From contig NZ_CP100416.1 in assembly GCF_026017845.1 (NCBI RefSeq), positions 8,155,857 through 8,219,856 of the forward strand: a stretch of DNA of 64,000 nt. Direction: 5' to 3'. Origin of the DNA: Amycolatopsis mediterranei. Lineage in GTDB: Bacteria; Actinomycetota; Actinomycetes; Mycobacteriales; Pseudonocardiaceae. The notes under the pieces are model-generated. The model searched no databases. It had not been told where the DNA came from and saw nothing but the letters and a program-made list of their open reading frames with translations. The position numbers were made by a program, and so were the translations under genes. Below are positions 42,518 to 50,831 of this stretch, piece after piece. The first letter of the stretch is position 1; each line of letters opens with the position of its first letter.

Positions 42518-42880
42518 GTGCCGTCGACGGAGATCGCCTGGCCGTCCGAAGCGGACCTGCGGGTTGCCGAGCACCACGAATTCGTTCTGCTGTGCCGAAT
42601 CCTCGTCGGGCTCCGCCGACTGTCCGGTTCAGACGGACCACCAGTACGATCCGGGGTTGGCATGACGCGCGCCACGCAGAAGCTGGTCGAGGTCCTCCTG
42701 ACCGTCGAAGCTCGGATCGCCGTGCTCAGGACCCAGCTGACGGACGGTACGGCGACACCGGGCCAACAACGCGAATTCGCGGACAAGGTCGAGGAAGTGG
42801 TCGACCTGCTCCGCACCCGCGCCGACGACATCGATGCCGGGATCGTCGCGGCACCGAGCCATCTCCTGCGCACGGAATGA
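42518..42880 (+). CDS. Hypothetical protein (120 aa), helical
   Basis: 120 residues, GTG 42518. Mostly alpha-helical with heptad-like leucines (ATQKLVEVLLTVEARIAVLR; ADKVEEVVDLLRTRADDID), suggesting a coiled coil. No family recognised. Its stop overlaps the next start (ATGA, 42877-42880). Confidence 0.65.
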   Translation: MPSTEIAWPSEADLRVAEHHEFVLLCRILVGLRRLSGSDGPPVRSGVGMTRATQKLVEVLLTVEARIAVLRTQLTDGTATPGQQREFADKVEEVVDLLRTRADDIDAGIVAAPSHLLRTE

Positions 42881-43623
42881 GAACCTCCATGTCCGAACTC
42901 AAGGTCTACCCGGCACTGCTGCTCCTCGGCCACGCCCTGCGCGAACTGCGCATCAAGCACGACGTCAGCCTGCGCACTATGGCTCGGCGGCTGGGCTTCA
43001 ACCCCTCGATTCTTTCGGCGTGGGAAACAGGCCTACGCCGGCCTCCGGCGGAGGCTTTGGGGTACATCCTGGGGCATCTGCGGGTCAGGCCGCCGGCGTA
43101 CCGCTTACTCGTGCAGATCCACGAGCAGGGCGACCGCTTGAACTGCGTCGAACGACTGGCTCCGGATACTCCCAGTTTGGAGCCCGCTTACGAGCAGCTC
43201 GCGGCTCGCAAGTTCGAGTGGGCACCCCACAGCGTCCCGAAGTTCTTGCGGACACCGGACTACATCCGGGCCGAGCTGCAGTGCCGCGACGTTCCGTCCG
43301 ACGACATCGACCAAGCGATCTTCGCGCAGCAAGTCCGGGAAATCGACCGGCCGAAGCACTTCCCTAGCGTCATACTCGTGAGCGAAGCCGCCTGGCCTTC
43401 CGATACGGATCTGCCGCGGCTGGAGAACGTCACGGCGGGGATCGTCCCTACGAGCACTTCGGAGCCCGGGACGATCGACGCGTTCACCATCTACGAAACC
43501 GACTCCGGATTCGCCACCGTTGTCTTGCGACACGAGCACGCCCGCATCTACCTCGGCGACCCCGAGATCGTGAAGGGCTATCGCTCGGCATTCGACCGGT
43601 TGCAGCGTGAGGTGTCACGATGA
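42877..43623 (+). CDS. XRE regulator with DUF5753-like C-terminal domain
   Basis: 248 residues. HTH: LRELRIKHDVSLRTMARRLG and FNPSILSAWETGLRRPPAEA. The C-terminal part (FEWAPHSVPKFLRTPDYIRA, DQAIFAQQVREIDRPKHFPS, FATVVLRHEHARIYLGDPEI) follows the DUF5753 layout. ATG 42877 overlaps the preceding stop; a second ATG lies 12 bases on. Its stop is coupled to the zinc-ribbon gene (ATGA). Confidence 0.82.
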   Translation: MRTSMSELKVYPALLLLGHALRELRIKHDVSLRTMARRLGFNPSILSAWETGLRRPPAEALGYILGHLRVRPPAYRLLVQIHEQGDRLNCVERLAPDTPSLEPAYEQLAARKFEWAPHSVPKFLRTPDYIRAELQCRDVPSDDIDQAIFAQQVREIDRPKHFPSVILVSEAAWPSDTDLPRLENVTAGIVPTSTSEPGTIDAFTIYETDSGFATVVLRHEHARIYLGDPEIVKGYRSAFDRLQREVSR

Positions 43624-43910
43624 GCGCAGTGATCTACGTGGACCCGCAGGCGGTCCATCCGGTGATCAACGGTGAGTGGCATCGCCTTGCCGGAGTGCTG
43701 CGGCCAGGGCAAGAGTTCACCACACTCTGCGGAATTTCGGACATTGCGACTTTCCTGCCGTTGAGCGAACGCCGAACGCGCGAGGTTCCCCGGCAGTGCG
43801 ACAGCTGTGATGTGACGTACCGACGCGACCACGGCATCCCGTTGCAGCAGGACCGGCTCCGCGGTGCGGACCTACGCGGCAGGCGACAGCAAGCCATGAA
43901 GGCGTTGTAG
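43620..43910 (+). CDS. Small zinc-ribbon-like protein (96 aa)
   Basis: 96 residues with FTTLCGISD and VPRQCDSCDVTYRRDHG, a C...CxxC arrangement able to bind zinc, and a basic tail (RGADLRGRRQQAMKAL). Such small Cys proteins often follow XRE-DUF5753 genes in actinomycetes. Last gene of the operon; overlaps the 3' end of the convergent pseudogene by 39 bases. Confidence 0.7.
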   Translation: MSAVIYVDPQAVHPVINGEWHRLAGVLRPGQEFTTLCGISDIATFLPLSERRTREVPRQCDSCDVTYRRDHGIPLQQDRLRGADLRGRRQQAMKAL

Positions 43911-44941
43911 CGCAAGGCGTCCGGCTTTGGCGATGACTTGGAGGTGCCCATGCTCGGCAGCGCGGACAGGCCGCTGGAGCTGGTGGGGCAGCCATCGTTG
44001 CCCGGCGGTTGCGATGGCCGAGGCCAGAGCCTCCTCCGCACCGGCCTGTTCGCCTGTCGCGGCAAGGATTTCGCCGGTGGTCACCTGCTCGATCACCTGC
44101 CACTGCGGCGCGGCGGGCTCCCCCATGACCGTGTTCAGGACGTCGAGAGCGTCGTGCGGCCGATCCAGGGCGAGGAGTCCACGCGTGGATCTCGCTCAGC
44201 GTGAAGGGGTTGAGCAGCAGTTCGCTGCCAGTCCCCGCGCCGAGCCACTGCCGGCAGCCTTCGATGGCTTCGGTGAACTGTTCGGCAATCCCGCGTCGCC
44301 TGCGGCTCGGGCGAGCAGCGCGGACGCCGCGCCTTGCCCGGCGGGAGTCGCGGACAAGGCGACGGCACTCTCCAACCGGGCGGCAGCGGCTCGGACGCGA
44401 CCGGCTTTGCGCAGTTCGTTGCCGTGCATCCGCAAAGTACCCGCCAGGAAGCGGTCATCGTCCAGGTGCTGCGCCAAGACGAGAGCCTTGCCGGTCCAGG
44501 CCACGGCACTGGGAAGGCGCTCCTCGGGCAACACGGTGCCGAGGGAAACGCCGAGGGCCAGGCGCGCGGAGGCGAGCAGGTACAAGGTCTCGCGCTCGAG
44601 GCGTCCTTCGGCTGCCCGGGCTTCGAGCCGGGCGGCCAGCGGCCACAGGTCGTTGACGGCTTCGACCACCCAACCGGACTGGCGCGCGATCTCGGCCAGC
44701 CGGATCACGCTGTCACCGAACTGCACGAGCGCCGCGAAGTCGGCGTCGTCCGCGTCGGTGACCCCGAACAGGTGGAACGGAAGGCGGAGAGCGCACGCGA
44801 TGTGCCGGTGCCCGGGCGACGTCCCCGGCGTGCGCCTGCGGGTCGTGGGGAAAGGCTGGTGGTCGCGGCTCGGCAGGCCGGACAGACCGTGGCACGGGCG
44901 TAGCGGCTCAAGGCCGTCCCGCAGCGTTCGCAACCGGCCAT
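43872..44941 (-). pseudogene. Decayed zinc-ribbon/TPR regulator
   Basis: Three coherent pieces lie in different frames on the minus strand: the N terminus (44941 down, MAGCERCGTALSRYARATVC with CxxC...CPAC), the middle (FALVQ-like TPR stretch FGDSVIRLAEIARQSGWVVE to AGDAGL, 44330-44780), and the C terminus (LLALDRPHDALDVLNTVMGE to TAG at 43872). At least two frameshifts separate them. The original was probably a TPR-containing XRE-like regulator next to the NUDIX gene, which starts the same unit 5 bases upstream. Confidence 0.7.
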
Positions 44942-44946
44942 GATCG

Positions 44947-45387
44947 CTACCGGGCCGGTTGCAGAACGCGGAGCCGGTCGAACCAGGTGGCGATGGAGCG
45001 TTTGTACCCGTTGGGCATGCGCAGGCCAGGAACCTCGTGCTCGGCGAACTCGCCGATCCGGCTGTGCTCGTGGCTGACTACCGGCGCTGCGTTCGAGGGA
45101 GACGTGCAGCCGTACGTCACGATGAACACGTCCTTGTTGGCGACGGCGATGTGGTACACCCAGGCGTCGAGGATTCCCATGACGTCGACCGGCAATCCGG
45201 ACTCCTCGGTGATTTCCCGCGCGACGCACTGCTCAGGGGTCTCGCCGGCTTCGATCCGGCCGCCCGGCAGTTCCCATTCGTCGCGTTCGTTGTGCACCAG
45301 CAGCACCCGGTCGTCCCGGATCAGCACTCCCTTGATCGACACCGGGTACCCGGTCTCCGCCACCGACACCAGCCTCCCGCCCTCCAC
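44947..45387 (-). CDS. NUDIX hydrolase
   Basis: 146 residues with a complete Nudix box GGRIEAGETPEQCVAREITEESG (read as G-x5-E-x7-RE-I-x-EE-x-G; only key residues matter). It hydrolyses a nucleoside diphosphate linked to another moiety; substrate unknown. GTG 45387 is the longest start; GTG 45363, with GGGAGG nine bases upstream, is a good alternative. Downstream partner regulator is decayed. Confidence 0.88.
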   Translation of the reverse strand: MEGGRLVSVAETGYPVSIKGVLIRDDRVLLVHNERDEWELPGGRIEAGETPEQCVAREITEESGLPVDVMGILDAWVYHIAVANKDVFIVTYGCTSPSNAAPVVSHEHSRIGEFAEHEVPGLRMPNGYKRSIATWFDRLRVLQPAR

Positions 45388-45528
45388 GCGCTCCGTGTCA
45401 CCGACCGTAGCAGCGCGACCCGGTCATCAGCGCTGTCACGGGGTTGACGATCTGTCAGTGGACGCCGCCGACCTGGACCGGTGTGCTGGTCGAACTCACA
45501 GTGCCTACAACCGGAGGAGGGTGCCAGC

Positions 45529-46286
45529 ATGTCCGTGACCACGCTGTCGGAATGCCGCGTCAACGTCGGTGCGGCGGGCGGCGTCGGCGAGCTGGCCGCC
45601 GTGCTGGCCCGCGATGGTGTCGCCCTGTTCGACGGCGTGCACACGGAACAGCAGCTGCTGCAGCTGACGGTCCGCCTCGGCCGGCTCGTGCCCCACCGCG
45701 ACAGCACCAGCTCAGGGCTTACGGTGATCACCGACCGCGGGAGCGCCCGCCCGCCGGTGGGGAGGGCAGGGTTCAGCCGGCACGCGCTCGCCGTGCACAC
45801 CGACTGTTCTGACCTGCCGCAGCCTCCGCTACTGGTGGCCATGACCTGTGTCCGCCCCGCCGACCGCGGCGGTGACTGCTCCTGGCCGACGGCCGCGCGG
45901 TTCACGACGAGCTGGCCACGAACGCCCCCGAGGCGATAGCCGACCTGTCGGCCCGGCGCGGCGCCTACTTCGGCGGCGCGGCCGGAGTCGTCGGCAACGT
46001 CTTCGAACCCGGCCACCGCGGCCTGGTCGGCATCCGGCTCCGCCGCGACGAGTTGGCCCGGTTCGCGCCGCACACTCAACGCCGGCTCGCCGTTCTCGCT
46101 CAGACCATCGACCGCCACACCATCGTCCTCCCGACGAATGTCGGCAGCGGCTACGTCGTCAACAACCGCCGCTGGCTGCACGGTCGCACCGCCTTCGCCG
46201 GCCCGCGGACGATGTGCCGAGCCCTCGTCGACCCCCGACCGGAGTGGCGCATCCCGGCCGGCTTCACTCCGGGGGCTGTGTCATGA
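45529..46286 (+). pseudogene. TauD/TfdA-like Fe(II)/2-oxoglutarate oxygenase, frameshifted
   Basis: The first part (ATG 45529, GGAGGAGGG upstream) gives VLARDGVALFDGVHTEQQLL and SRHALAVHTDCSDLPQPPLLVAM with the HxD iron ligands (HTD). After DRGGD at about 45885 the frame is lost by one base; the correct continuation LLADGRAVHDELATNAPEAI runs in another frame to GAVS* at 46286 and includes the distal NNRRWLHGRTAF with the His/Arg ligands. One missing base would restore about 252 residues. The next gene is still coupled (ATGA at 46283). Confidence 0.78.
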
Positions 46287-46612
46287 CGAGCGTCGCCGCG
46301 CCCTACTGGGTGTCCGAGCTGTCGGAAATCGTCGGCGAGCTCCAGCGCGGCAAGTGGATGATCGCGCGCTGGGAAGACCTCGGCCCGGACGAAGACCTCG
46401 CCCACTGGCAGGCGACCGTACGCGAGGCGTGCACCGCCGACATCGACCCGGTGTTCATCGACGTCCGCCGCCGCAGCCTCACCATCGTGCTCAACGCCGC
46501 CCTCCCCGCACCGGACGACGAGCAGATCCACCTCTCCATCGCCGCCATCGAGAACAGCCGCTTCACCGGCCGCTCGATCCGGGCGAAGCACAAGCCCATC
46601 GGCCGGCATTGA
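46283..46612 (+). CDS. Hypothetical protein (109 aa) coupled to the oxygenase
   Basis: 109 residues, ATG 46283 overlapping the stop of the TauD-like gene. Helix-rich start (WVSELSEIVGELQRGKWMIAR), then VFIDVRRRSLTIVLNAALP and a basic tail. Soluble; family not recognised. It keeps an intact frame although its partner is broken. Confidence 0.65.
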   Translation: MTSVAAPYWVSELSEIVGELQRGKWMIARWEDLGPDEDLAHWQATVREACTADIDPVFIDVRRRSLTIVLNAALPAPDDEQIHLSIAAIENSRFTGRSIRAKHKPIGRH

Positions 46613-46641
46613 CGGCGAAGACCGTCCGAAGCTTGGACGTG

Positions 46642-47214
46642 TCACCGCCCTGACAGCAACGCGGAACGACTGCGCACCGGACCGTCCGGAAGCGGAGCCG
46701 TCCACCGGTACGACGGCGCCCGAGCCACCGCAGCCGCCACCAGCGTGCGGCCGAAGCCGAGTCGCCGGTAGTCGGTGGCGACGTGGACATAGTCGAGCGT
46801 GGCTGTTCGGCACCTCCCGCACGGGCTCGCCGTCACCTCGCCGACCTCGGTGCCGTCGAGGTGGAGTTCGATCCGTCCGGCCAGCGTTCCCGCGGCCGGC
46901 GGATGGGCGACCAGGACGAGACCACCGGTCGGCGCCACGTCGGGCGCGTGCTGGACCGTGACGTCCAGGTGCGCCCACTCGGCGAGGCGCCGAGCCCCAC
47001 GCTCGCAAGCTTCTTGACCTCGGCACACCTCGCACAGCCAGCCGTGCAACTGGTAACCCTGGCTGAAGGGCGCAAGCTTGTCGTAGAGATCCAAGTTGAA
47101 CCAGTGGCCACGCAAGCACAAGTCGATCTTCTTGACCGCTGGCCGGACCGGAACCAGCGCACCGAACTCACCGCACGCTCCCGACCGGACGGCTTCACCA
47201 ACCTGGTCGATCAT
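46642..47214 (-). CDS. GNAT-like acetyltransferase with Cys-rich N-terminal segment
   Basis: 190 residues. The C-terminal half has a GNAT pattern (YVHVATDYRRLGFGRTLVAA, acetyl-CoA loop R-x-x-G-x-G/R), preceded by GRIELHLDGTEVGEVTASPC. The N-terminal 80 include GHWFNLDLYDKLAPFSQGY and LCEVCRGQEAC with several Cys. ATG 47214 with GAGG upstream is chosen; the long frame to 47571 lies over another gene. Substrate unknown. Confidence 0.72.
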   Translation of the reverse strand: MIDQVGEAVRSGACGEFGALVPVRPAVKKIDLCLRGHWFNLDLYDKLAPFSQGYQLHGWLCEVCRGQEACERGARRLAEWAHLDVTVQHAPDVAPTGGLVLVAHPPAAGTLAGRIELHLDGTEVGEVTASPCGRCRTATLDYVHVATDYRRLGFGRTLVAAAVARAPSYRWTAPLPDGPVRSRSALLSGR

Positions 47215-47266
47215 CGAGCACCTCGTGACGGTCTCGCCCAGTTCGAGCGCCACAGCTGCGCGCGGA

Positions 47267-47860
47267 TCATCGGGCGACCTGCCGCAGCCCGCGGCCCGCG
47301 GGCGCCTCGATGGGGGCGACTGCACCGCCAGGGGCCTGGGAGTGCAGCGCCACGTTGCGCGGGCGAGCCGCAGCCCCGCGGCCGCGGCTGGTCGCGACGC
47401 CGTCACGGAACTCGAGGTGACCGAAACCGTCGTCGGTGAGACCGCGCCACCGGCGGTTCGACACACGCAGCTCCAGATCGGCTCCTGGCCACGGGCCCGC
47501 AGCGAGCAGTACTGCGCCTCGGTTGCGGACGCGTCCGGCCAGCGGGCGCGCCAGCTGCGGCGGCATTCCACGGGCGACGGCTGGGCCCAGGACGACCAGG
47601 TCGAACCCGTCGATCAACGCCGACAGCACCGCAGCGACCTCGGCCCCGGGATCGGGGACGAGCGCCAGCCGGCCGAGGTCGACGCCCAGTTCGGCGGCCG
47701 CCGCCACGCCGAGGTCCGGCATGCCGGTGACCGCCGCCCACGATCCTTCCTGGGTAGCCTCCGCGAGCAATGCGAGGACCAACGCGGTGGAACCTCCGAC
47801 CGACATCGTGCTGCCGCGCCGCAGGCCGCCCGGCACCAGCCCGGCGAAGGCCGGCGTCAC
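47267..47860 (-). CDS. Truncated orphan ImuA-like (RecA-fold) protein
   Basis: 197 residues resembling the C-terminal two thirds of the actinobacterial ImuA protein: LVPGGLRRGSTMSVGGSTAL (P-loop region), SWAAVTGMPDLGVAAAAELG and LALVPDPGAEVAAVLSALID. The protein normally works with ImuB and DnaE2 in SOS mutagenesis; neither is present here. The frame has no plausible N terminus: an in-frame TGA lies about 80 bases before the GTG at 47860. Probably a remnant or an unlinked duplicate. Confidence 0.6.
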   Translation of the reverse strand: MTPAFAGLVPGGLRRGSTMSVGGSTALVLALLAEATQEGSWAAVTGMPDLGVAAAAELGVDLGRLALVPDPGAEVAAVLSALIDGFDLVVLGPAVARGMPPQLARPLAGRVRNRGAVLLAAGPWPGADLELRVSNRRWRGLTDDGFGHLEFRDGVATSRGRGAAARPRNVALHSQAPGGAVAPIEAPAGRGLRQVAR

Positions 47861-48163
47861 CGGTAGCGACCCGGCGGAAGCAGACGGATCCGAGCTCGGC
47901 TCGCCGAGCTGAGCGGCCGTGCGACGTCAGCAATCGCCGCCAGCCCGGCAACTGCTTCCGGTACCGCCACCACGCACCTCCAGCACCACGAACACGCGCC
48001 GGAGACGCCCGCGTGGGGAAGCCGCGAGCGGACCCGAACTCATCGAACACCTGCTCGGCTCCTGCGAGACGGTGCGGGACCTGTCAAGCCGAACGGATCC
48101 ACGTCACCCTGCGGTGACCACGGCTGCAGCACTGAGCGCTCAAGCTCGTACTCCTGTCACCGA

Positions 48164-48295
48164 TCAGCAGGAGGACTGTTCCAGGATCGGTGCTTCCGGC
48201 CCGACGGTCAGCGGGGCCGGGCTCTTGAAGAACGACAGGCGGCGGGTGCCGAAGTGGTACAGGAGCGCACCGAACCGCTCCGGCCGGATGGCCAC
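48164..48295 (-). pseudogene. mftB: Stump of mycofactocin chaperone MftB
   Basis: The frame reads VAIRPERFGALLYHFGTRR then LSFFKSP, which matches the most conserved part of MftB (VALRPExFGALLYHFGTRKLSFLKN), the RRE protein that presents the precursor peptide to MftC. The N-terminal 20-30 residues are missing (the match begins 6 bases after the mftA stop) and the frame ends 20 codons later at TGA 48164-48166. No mftC or mftD follows. It is a relic of a mycofactocin operon. Confidence 0.72.
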
Positions 48296-48301
48296 CCGAC
48301 G

Positions 48302-48431
48302 TCAGTAGACATCGCACATCCCGTCGATCGAGGCCTGCTCCACCAGCAGCTCCTCGACCAACGCCGGAGTCCTCCCGAGACGAGACGGCGACATCGGTCC
48401 GGGCCGGTGACTCAGCGGTCTTCTCAGTCAT
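48302..48431 (-). pseudogene. mftA: Mycofactocin precursor peptide MftA, apparently frameshifted
   Basis: The C terminus reads LVEELLVEQASIDGMCDVY then TGA (48302-48304). MftA peptides end in IDGMCGVY, whose Val-Tyr becomes mycofactocin, a redox cofactor. Here Asp replaces the last Gly, next to the MftE cleavage point. ATG 48431 has GGGAG upstream and an MftA-like leader (MTEKTAESPARTDVAVSS), but is one base out of frame with the core; an inner ATG at 48394 gives an intact 30-residue peptide without a ribosome site. It lies 78 bases downstream of the acyl-CoA dehydrogenase on the same strand. Confidence 0.75.
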
Positions 48432-48509
48432 CGTGGCTCCCATGGCACGTAGTCGGTCTTGACACGCTGCGATGAATACGGACCGGCACTCAGATGTCCG
48501 AACGCAGGC

Positions 48510-49658
48510 TCAATGGCGTTTCAGCAGTCGCTTGGCGATCACGTTGCGCTGCACCTCACTGGTGCCCTCGCCGATCTCCAGGATCTTCGCGTCGGCGTAG
48601 AACCGGGAAATCGCCGATTCCCGCATGTAGCCGTAGCCGCCGTGGATCTGGACGCTCGCGCTCGCCGCGCGGTTGGCGACCTCCGAGGCGTACAGCTTCG
48701 CCATCGCGGCTTCCTGGCTGAACGGACGCCCCTGGTCACCGAGCCATGCCGCCCGGTAGACCAGGGCGCGCGCGGCCTCGATCTCCGTCGCCATGTCGGC
48801 CAGCTTGTGCGCCACCGCTTGGAAGCCACTCAGTGGACGGCCGAACTGCTGCCGATCGGTCGCGTGCCGCAGCGCCAGGTCGAGGGACGCCTGGGCCAGC
48901 GAGAGCCCGAGCGCGGCCACGCTGATCCGGCCCGCGTCGAGGACCTCGAGGAACTGGCGCAGGCCGTTGCCTTCCTCGCCGATGAGGTGGTCGCCGGGCA
49001 GCCGGACGTCGGTGAAGACCAGCTCGCGGGTGTCCATCGCGTGCCAGCCGAGCTTGCGCAGCGGCTGCCCCTTCTCGTAGCCGGGCGTGCCGTCCGGGAT
49101 GAAGAACGTGCCGAAGCGCCTCTTATCGCCGTCGCCGGTCACGGCCAGCACCGTGACACCGAGACTCATCTCGGTACCGGCGTTGCTGATGAACATCTTC
49201 GTGCCGTTGAGCACCCAGCCGTCGCCGTCGCGGCGGGCCCGGGTGCGGATGCTCGCGGCGTCGGAGCCCGCGGTCGGTTCGGTCAGGCCGAACGCGCCGA
49301 TGTTCTGCCCCGTCGCCAGCGGTACCAGCCAGCGCTGCTTCTGCTCCTCGGTGCCGAACGTGGCGAGCGGCAGCGACGCGATCGTCGAGTGCGCGTTCCA
49401 CGCCGAGGCCACGGACTGGTCGGCCGCCCCGAGGGCCTCCATCGCCGCGACGTAGGAGACGAATCCGGCGTTCGCGCCGCCGTAGGCCTCGTCGACCAGC
49501 ATGCCCATCAGGCCGAGCTCACCCAAGGTGCGGAAGACCTTCGCCGGGAAGTGGGCCCGCTCTGACCAGTCCGCCGCGTACGGCTCGATCTCCTTGGCCG
49601 CGAAGTCGCGGACCAGCCGCTGGACGGCGACGGCGTCCTCGGGCAGGTCGAAATCCAT
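48510..49658 (-). CDS. Acyl-CoA dehydrogenase
   Basis: A 382-residue FAD enzyme introducing a double bond into an acyl-CoA. Seen are FGLTEPTAGSDAASIRTRA (FAD/substrate loop), AQASLDLALRHATDRQQFG, and QIHGGYGYMRESAISRFYAD with the catalytic Glu region before it. N terminus MDFDLPEDAVAVQRLVRDFA fits the family length. ATG 49658 shares a base with the stop of the alcohol dehydrogenase gene, and GGAGC lies upstream. Second gene of the operon controlled from 50.75 kb. Confidence 0.93.
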   Translation of the reverse strand: MDFDLPEDAVAVQRLVRDFAAKEIEPYAADWSERAHFPAKVFRTLGELGLMGMLVDEAYGGANAGFVSYVAAMEALGAADQSVASAWNAHSTIASLPLATFGTEEQKQRWLVPLATGQNIGAFGLTEPTAGSDAASIRTRARRDGDGWVLNGTKMFISNAGTEMSLGVTVLAVTGDGDKRRFGTFFIPDGTPGYEKGQPLRKLGWHAMDTRELVFTDVRLPGDHLIGEEGNGLRQFLEVLDAGRISVAALGLSLAQASLDLALRHATDRQQFGRPLSGFQAVAHKLADMATEIEAARALVYRAAWLGDQGRPFSQEAAMAKLYASEVANRAASASVQIHGGYGYMRESAISRFYADAKILEIGEGTSEVQRNVIAKRLLKRH

Positions 49659-50722
49659 CAAAGCTCCTTCGGGGTCAGCAGGATCTTCAGGTGCGCGCCG
49701 CGGTCCGCGTCGAGTTCGGCGAAAGCGGCCAAACCCTCGGAAAGCGGATAGGTGCCGGTGTGCAGCGCACCTGGGTCGAACCGCTTCTCGGCGATCAGGT
49801 CCAGCACCCGGGGGATGTCGTAGTTGTAGCCGAGTGAGCCGATCACGGTCCGCTCGAACGGCACGATCTGCGTGATCGGCAGTGACGCGGCTCCTCCGCT
49901 GATCCCGGCGAGCACCACGCGTCCGCCACGACGAACCGTGGTGACCGCCAGCTCGACCAGCGACGGCAGCCCGGTCGCCTCGATCACGACGTCCGGGCCG
50001 ACTCGGCCGGTGCGCAGGAACACCTCGCGCCGCACGTCGGCCGAGGTGGGGTCGAAGACTTCGGACGCGCCCAGCCGGGCGGCACGCTCGGCTCGCGCGT
50101 GCACCGGTTCGCTGACGTGGACGCCCGCCGCGCCGGCCAGCTTGGCCGCGAACAGCGCGGCGATGCCGATCGGTCCCGCGCCCAGGATGAGGACGTTGTC
50201 CCCCGGCTGGACCGTGCCGCGGCGCACCGCGTGCAGCCCGACGGCCAGCGGCTCGGCCAGTGCGGCCAGGTCGTCCGGAACGGCGTCGGGGATCCGGACG
50301 AGCCCCTCGACCGGCACGGTGACGTAAGGCGCAAAAGCCCCGTCCGCGGCCAATCCGACGGAACCGCCCTTCGCGCAGATGTGGTACTCGCCGTGCCGGC
50401 ACCACCGGCAGACCCCGCAGCGCAGGCAGGGGTCGACGACCACGCGCGTGCCGACGTCGATCCCGGGCACGGGACTGCCCAGGGCGGTCACCCGGCCGCT
50501 GAACTCGTGTCCCAGGGTCACCGGCGGCTCGTGCCCGGTCAGCGGGTGCGGGCCGGTCCGGATGAGGTTGGGGCCGTGCCGGAACTCGTGCAGGTCCGTG
50601 CCGCAGATGCCGCTGTAGGCGACTTCGACGACGGCCTGACCCGGTCCGGGCGGGCCGGGTTCCTCGACTTCGTCGAGCCGCAGATCCCCTCTTCCGTGCC
50701 ACCGCAGGGCCCGCATGCCCAT
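49658..50722 (-). CDS. Zinc-dependent alcohol dehydrogenase (2,3-butanediol-dehydrogenase-like MDR)
   Basis: 354 residues. Catalytic zinc residues in YSGICGTDLHEF and GHEFSGRV; structural zinc site CLRCGVCRWC...C near residue 100; NAD(P)-binding GAGPIGIAALFAAKLAG near 180. It oxidises a secondary alcohol or diol. ATG 50722 with GAGGGGAAG upstream. First gene of the minus-strand unit; an operator-like motif at 50747-50763 lies directly upstream, shared with the divergent TPP enzyme. Confidence 0.9.
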   Translation of the reverse strand: MGMRALRWHGRGDLRLDEVEEPGPPGPGQAVVEVAYSGICGTDLHEFRHGPNLIRTGPHPLTGHEPPVTLGHEFSGRVTALGSPVPGIDVGTRVVVDPCLRCGVCRWCRHGEYHICAKGGSVGLAADGAFAPYVTVPVEGLVRIPDAVPDDLAALAEPLAVGLHAVRRGTVQPGDNVLILGAGPIGIAALFAAKLAGAAGVHVSEPVHARAERAARLGASEVFDPTSADVRREVFLRTGRVGPDVVIEATGLPSLVELAVTTVRRGGRVVLAGISGGAASLPITQIVPFERTVIGSLGYNYDIPRVLDLIAEKRFDPGALHTGTYPLSEGLAAFAELDADRGAHLKILLTPKEL

Positions 50723-50746
50723 CGCTTCCCCTCGACGCTTGTAATT

Positions 50747-50763
50747 TAGTCCGAACGGTACAA
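50747..50763 (+). promoter_or_regulatory. Common operator motif, copy 1
   Basis: TAGTCCGAACGGTACAA between the divergent alcohol dehydrogenase and TPP-enzyme genes; 16 of 17 bases identical to the copy at 52857. TetR-type half sites (CCG..CGG). Confidence 0.65.
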
Positions 50764-50831
50764 GAATCGTGGTTCCTCGCCGAATGTCAAGGGGCGAGGG
50801 CGGTACCACGAGCAGACAAGGCAAGGACGCG

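Noticed and set aside
43927..44943. 338-codon plus-strand frame
   Set aside because: Ser/Arg-rich shadow opposite the decayed TPR regulator, whose pieces are recognisable on the minus strand.
48084..48443. 119-codon minus-strand frame starting at the mftA ribosome site
   Set aside because: Only its first about 20 codons are meaningful; the rest is the wrong frame of the mftA core and mftB stump.
49658..50722. Alcohol dehydrogenase as NDMA/mycofactocin-dependent type
   Set aside because: Its NAD-binding and zinc motifs match ordinary 2,3-butanediol-dehydrogenase-like MDR proteins.
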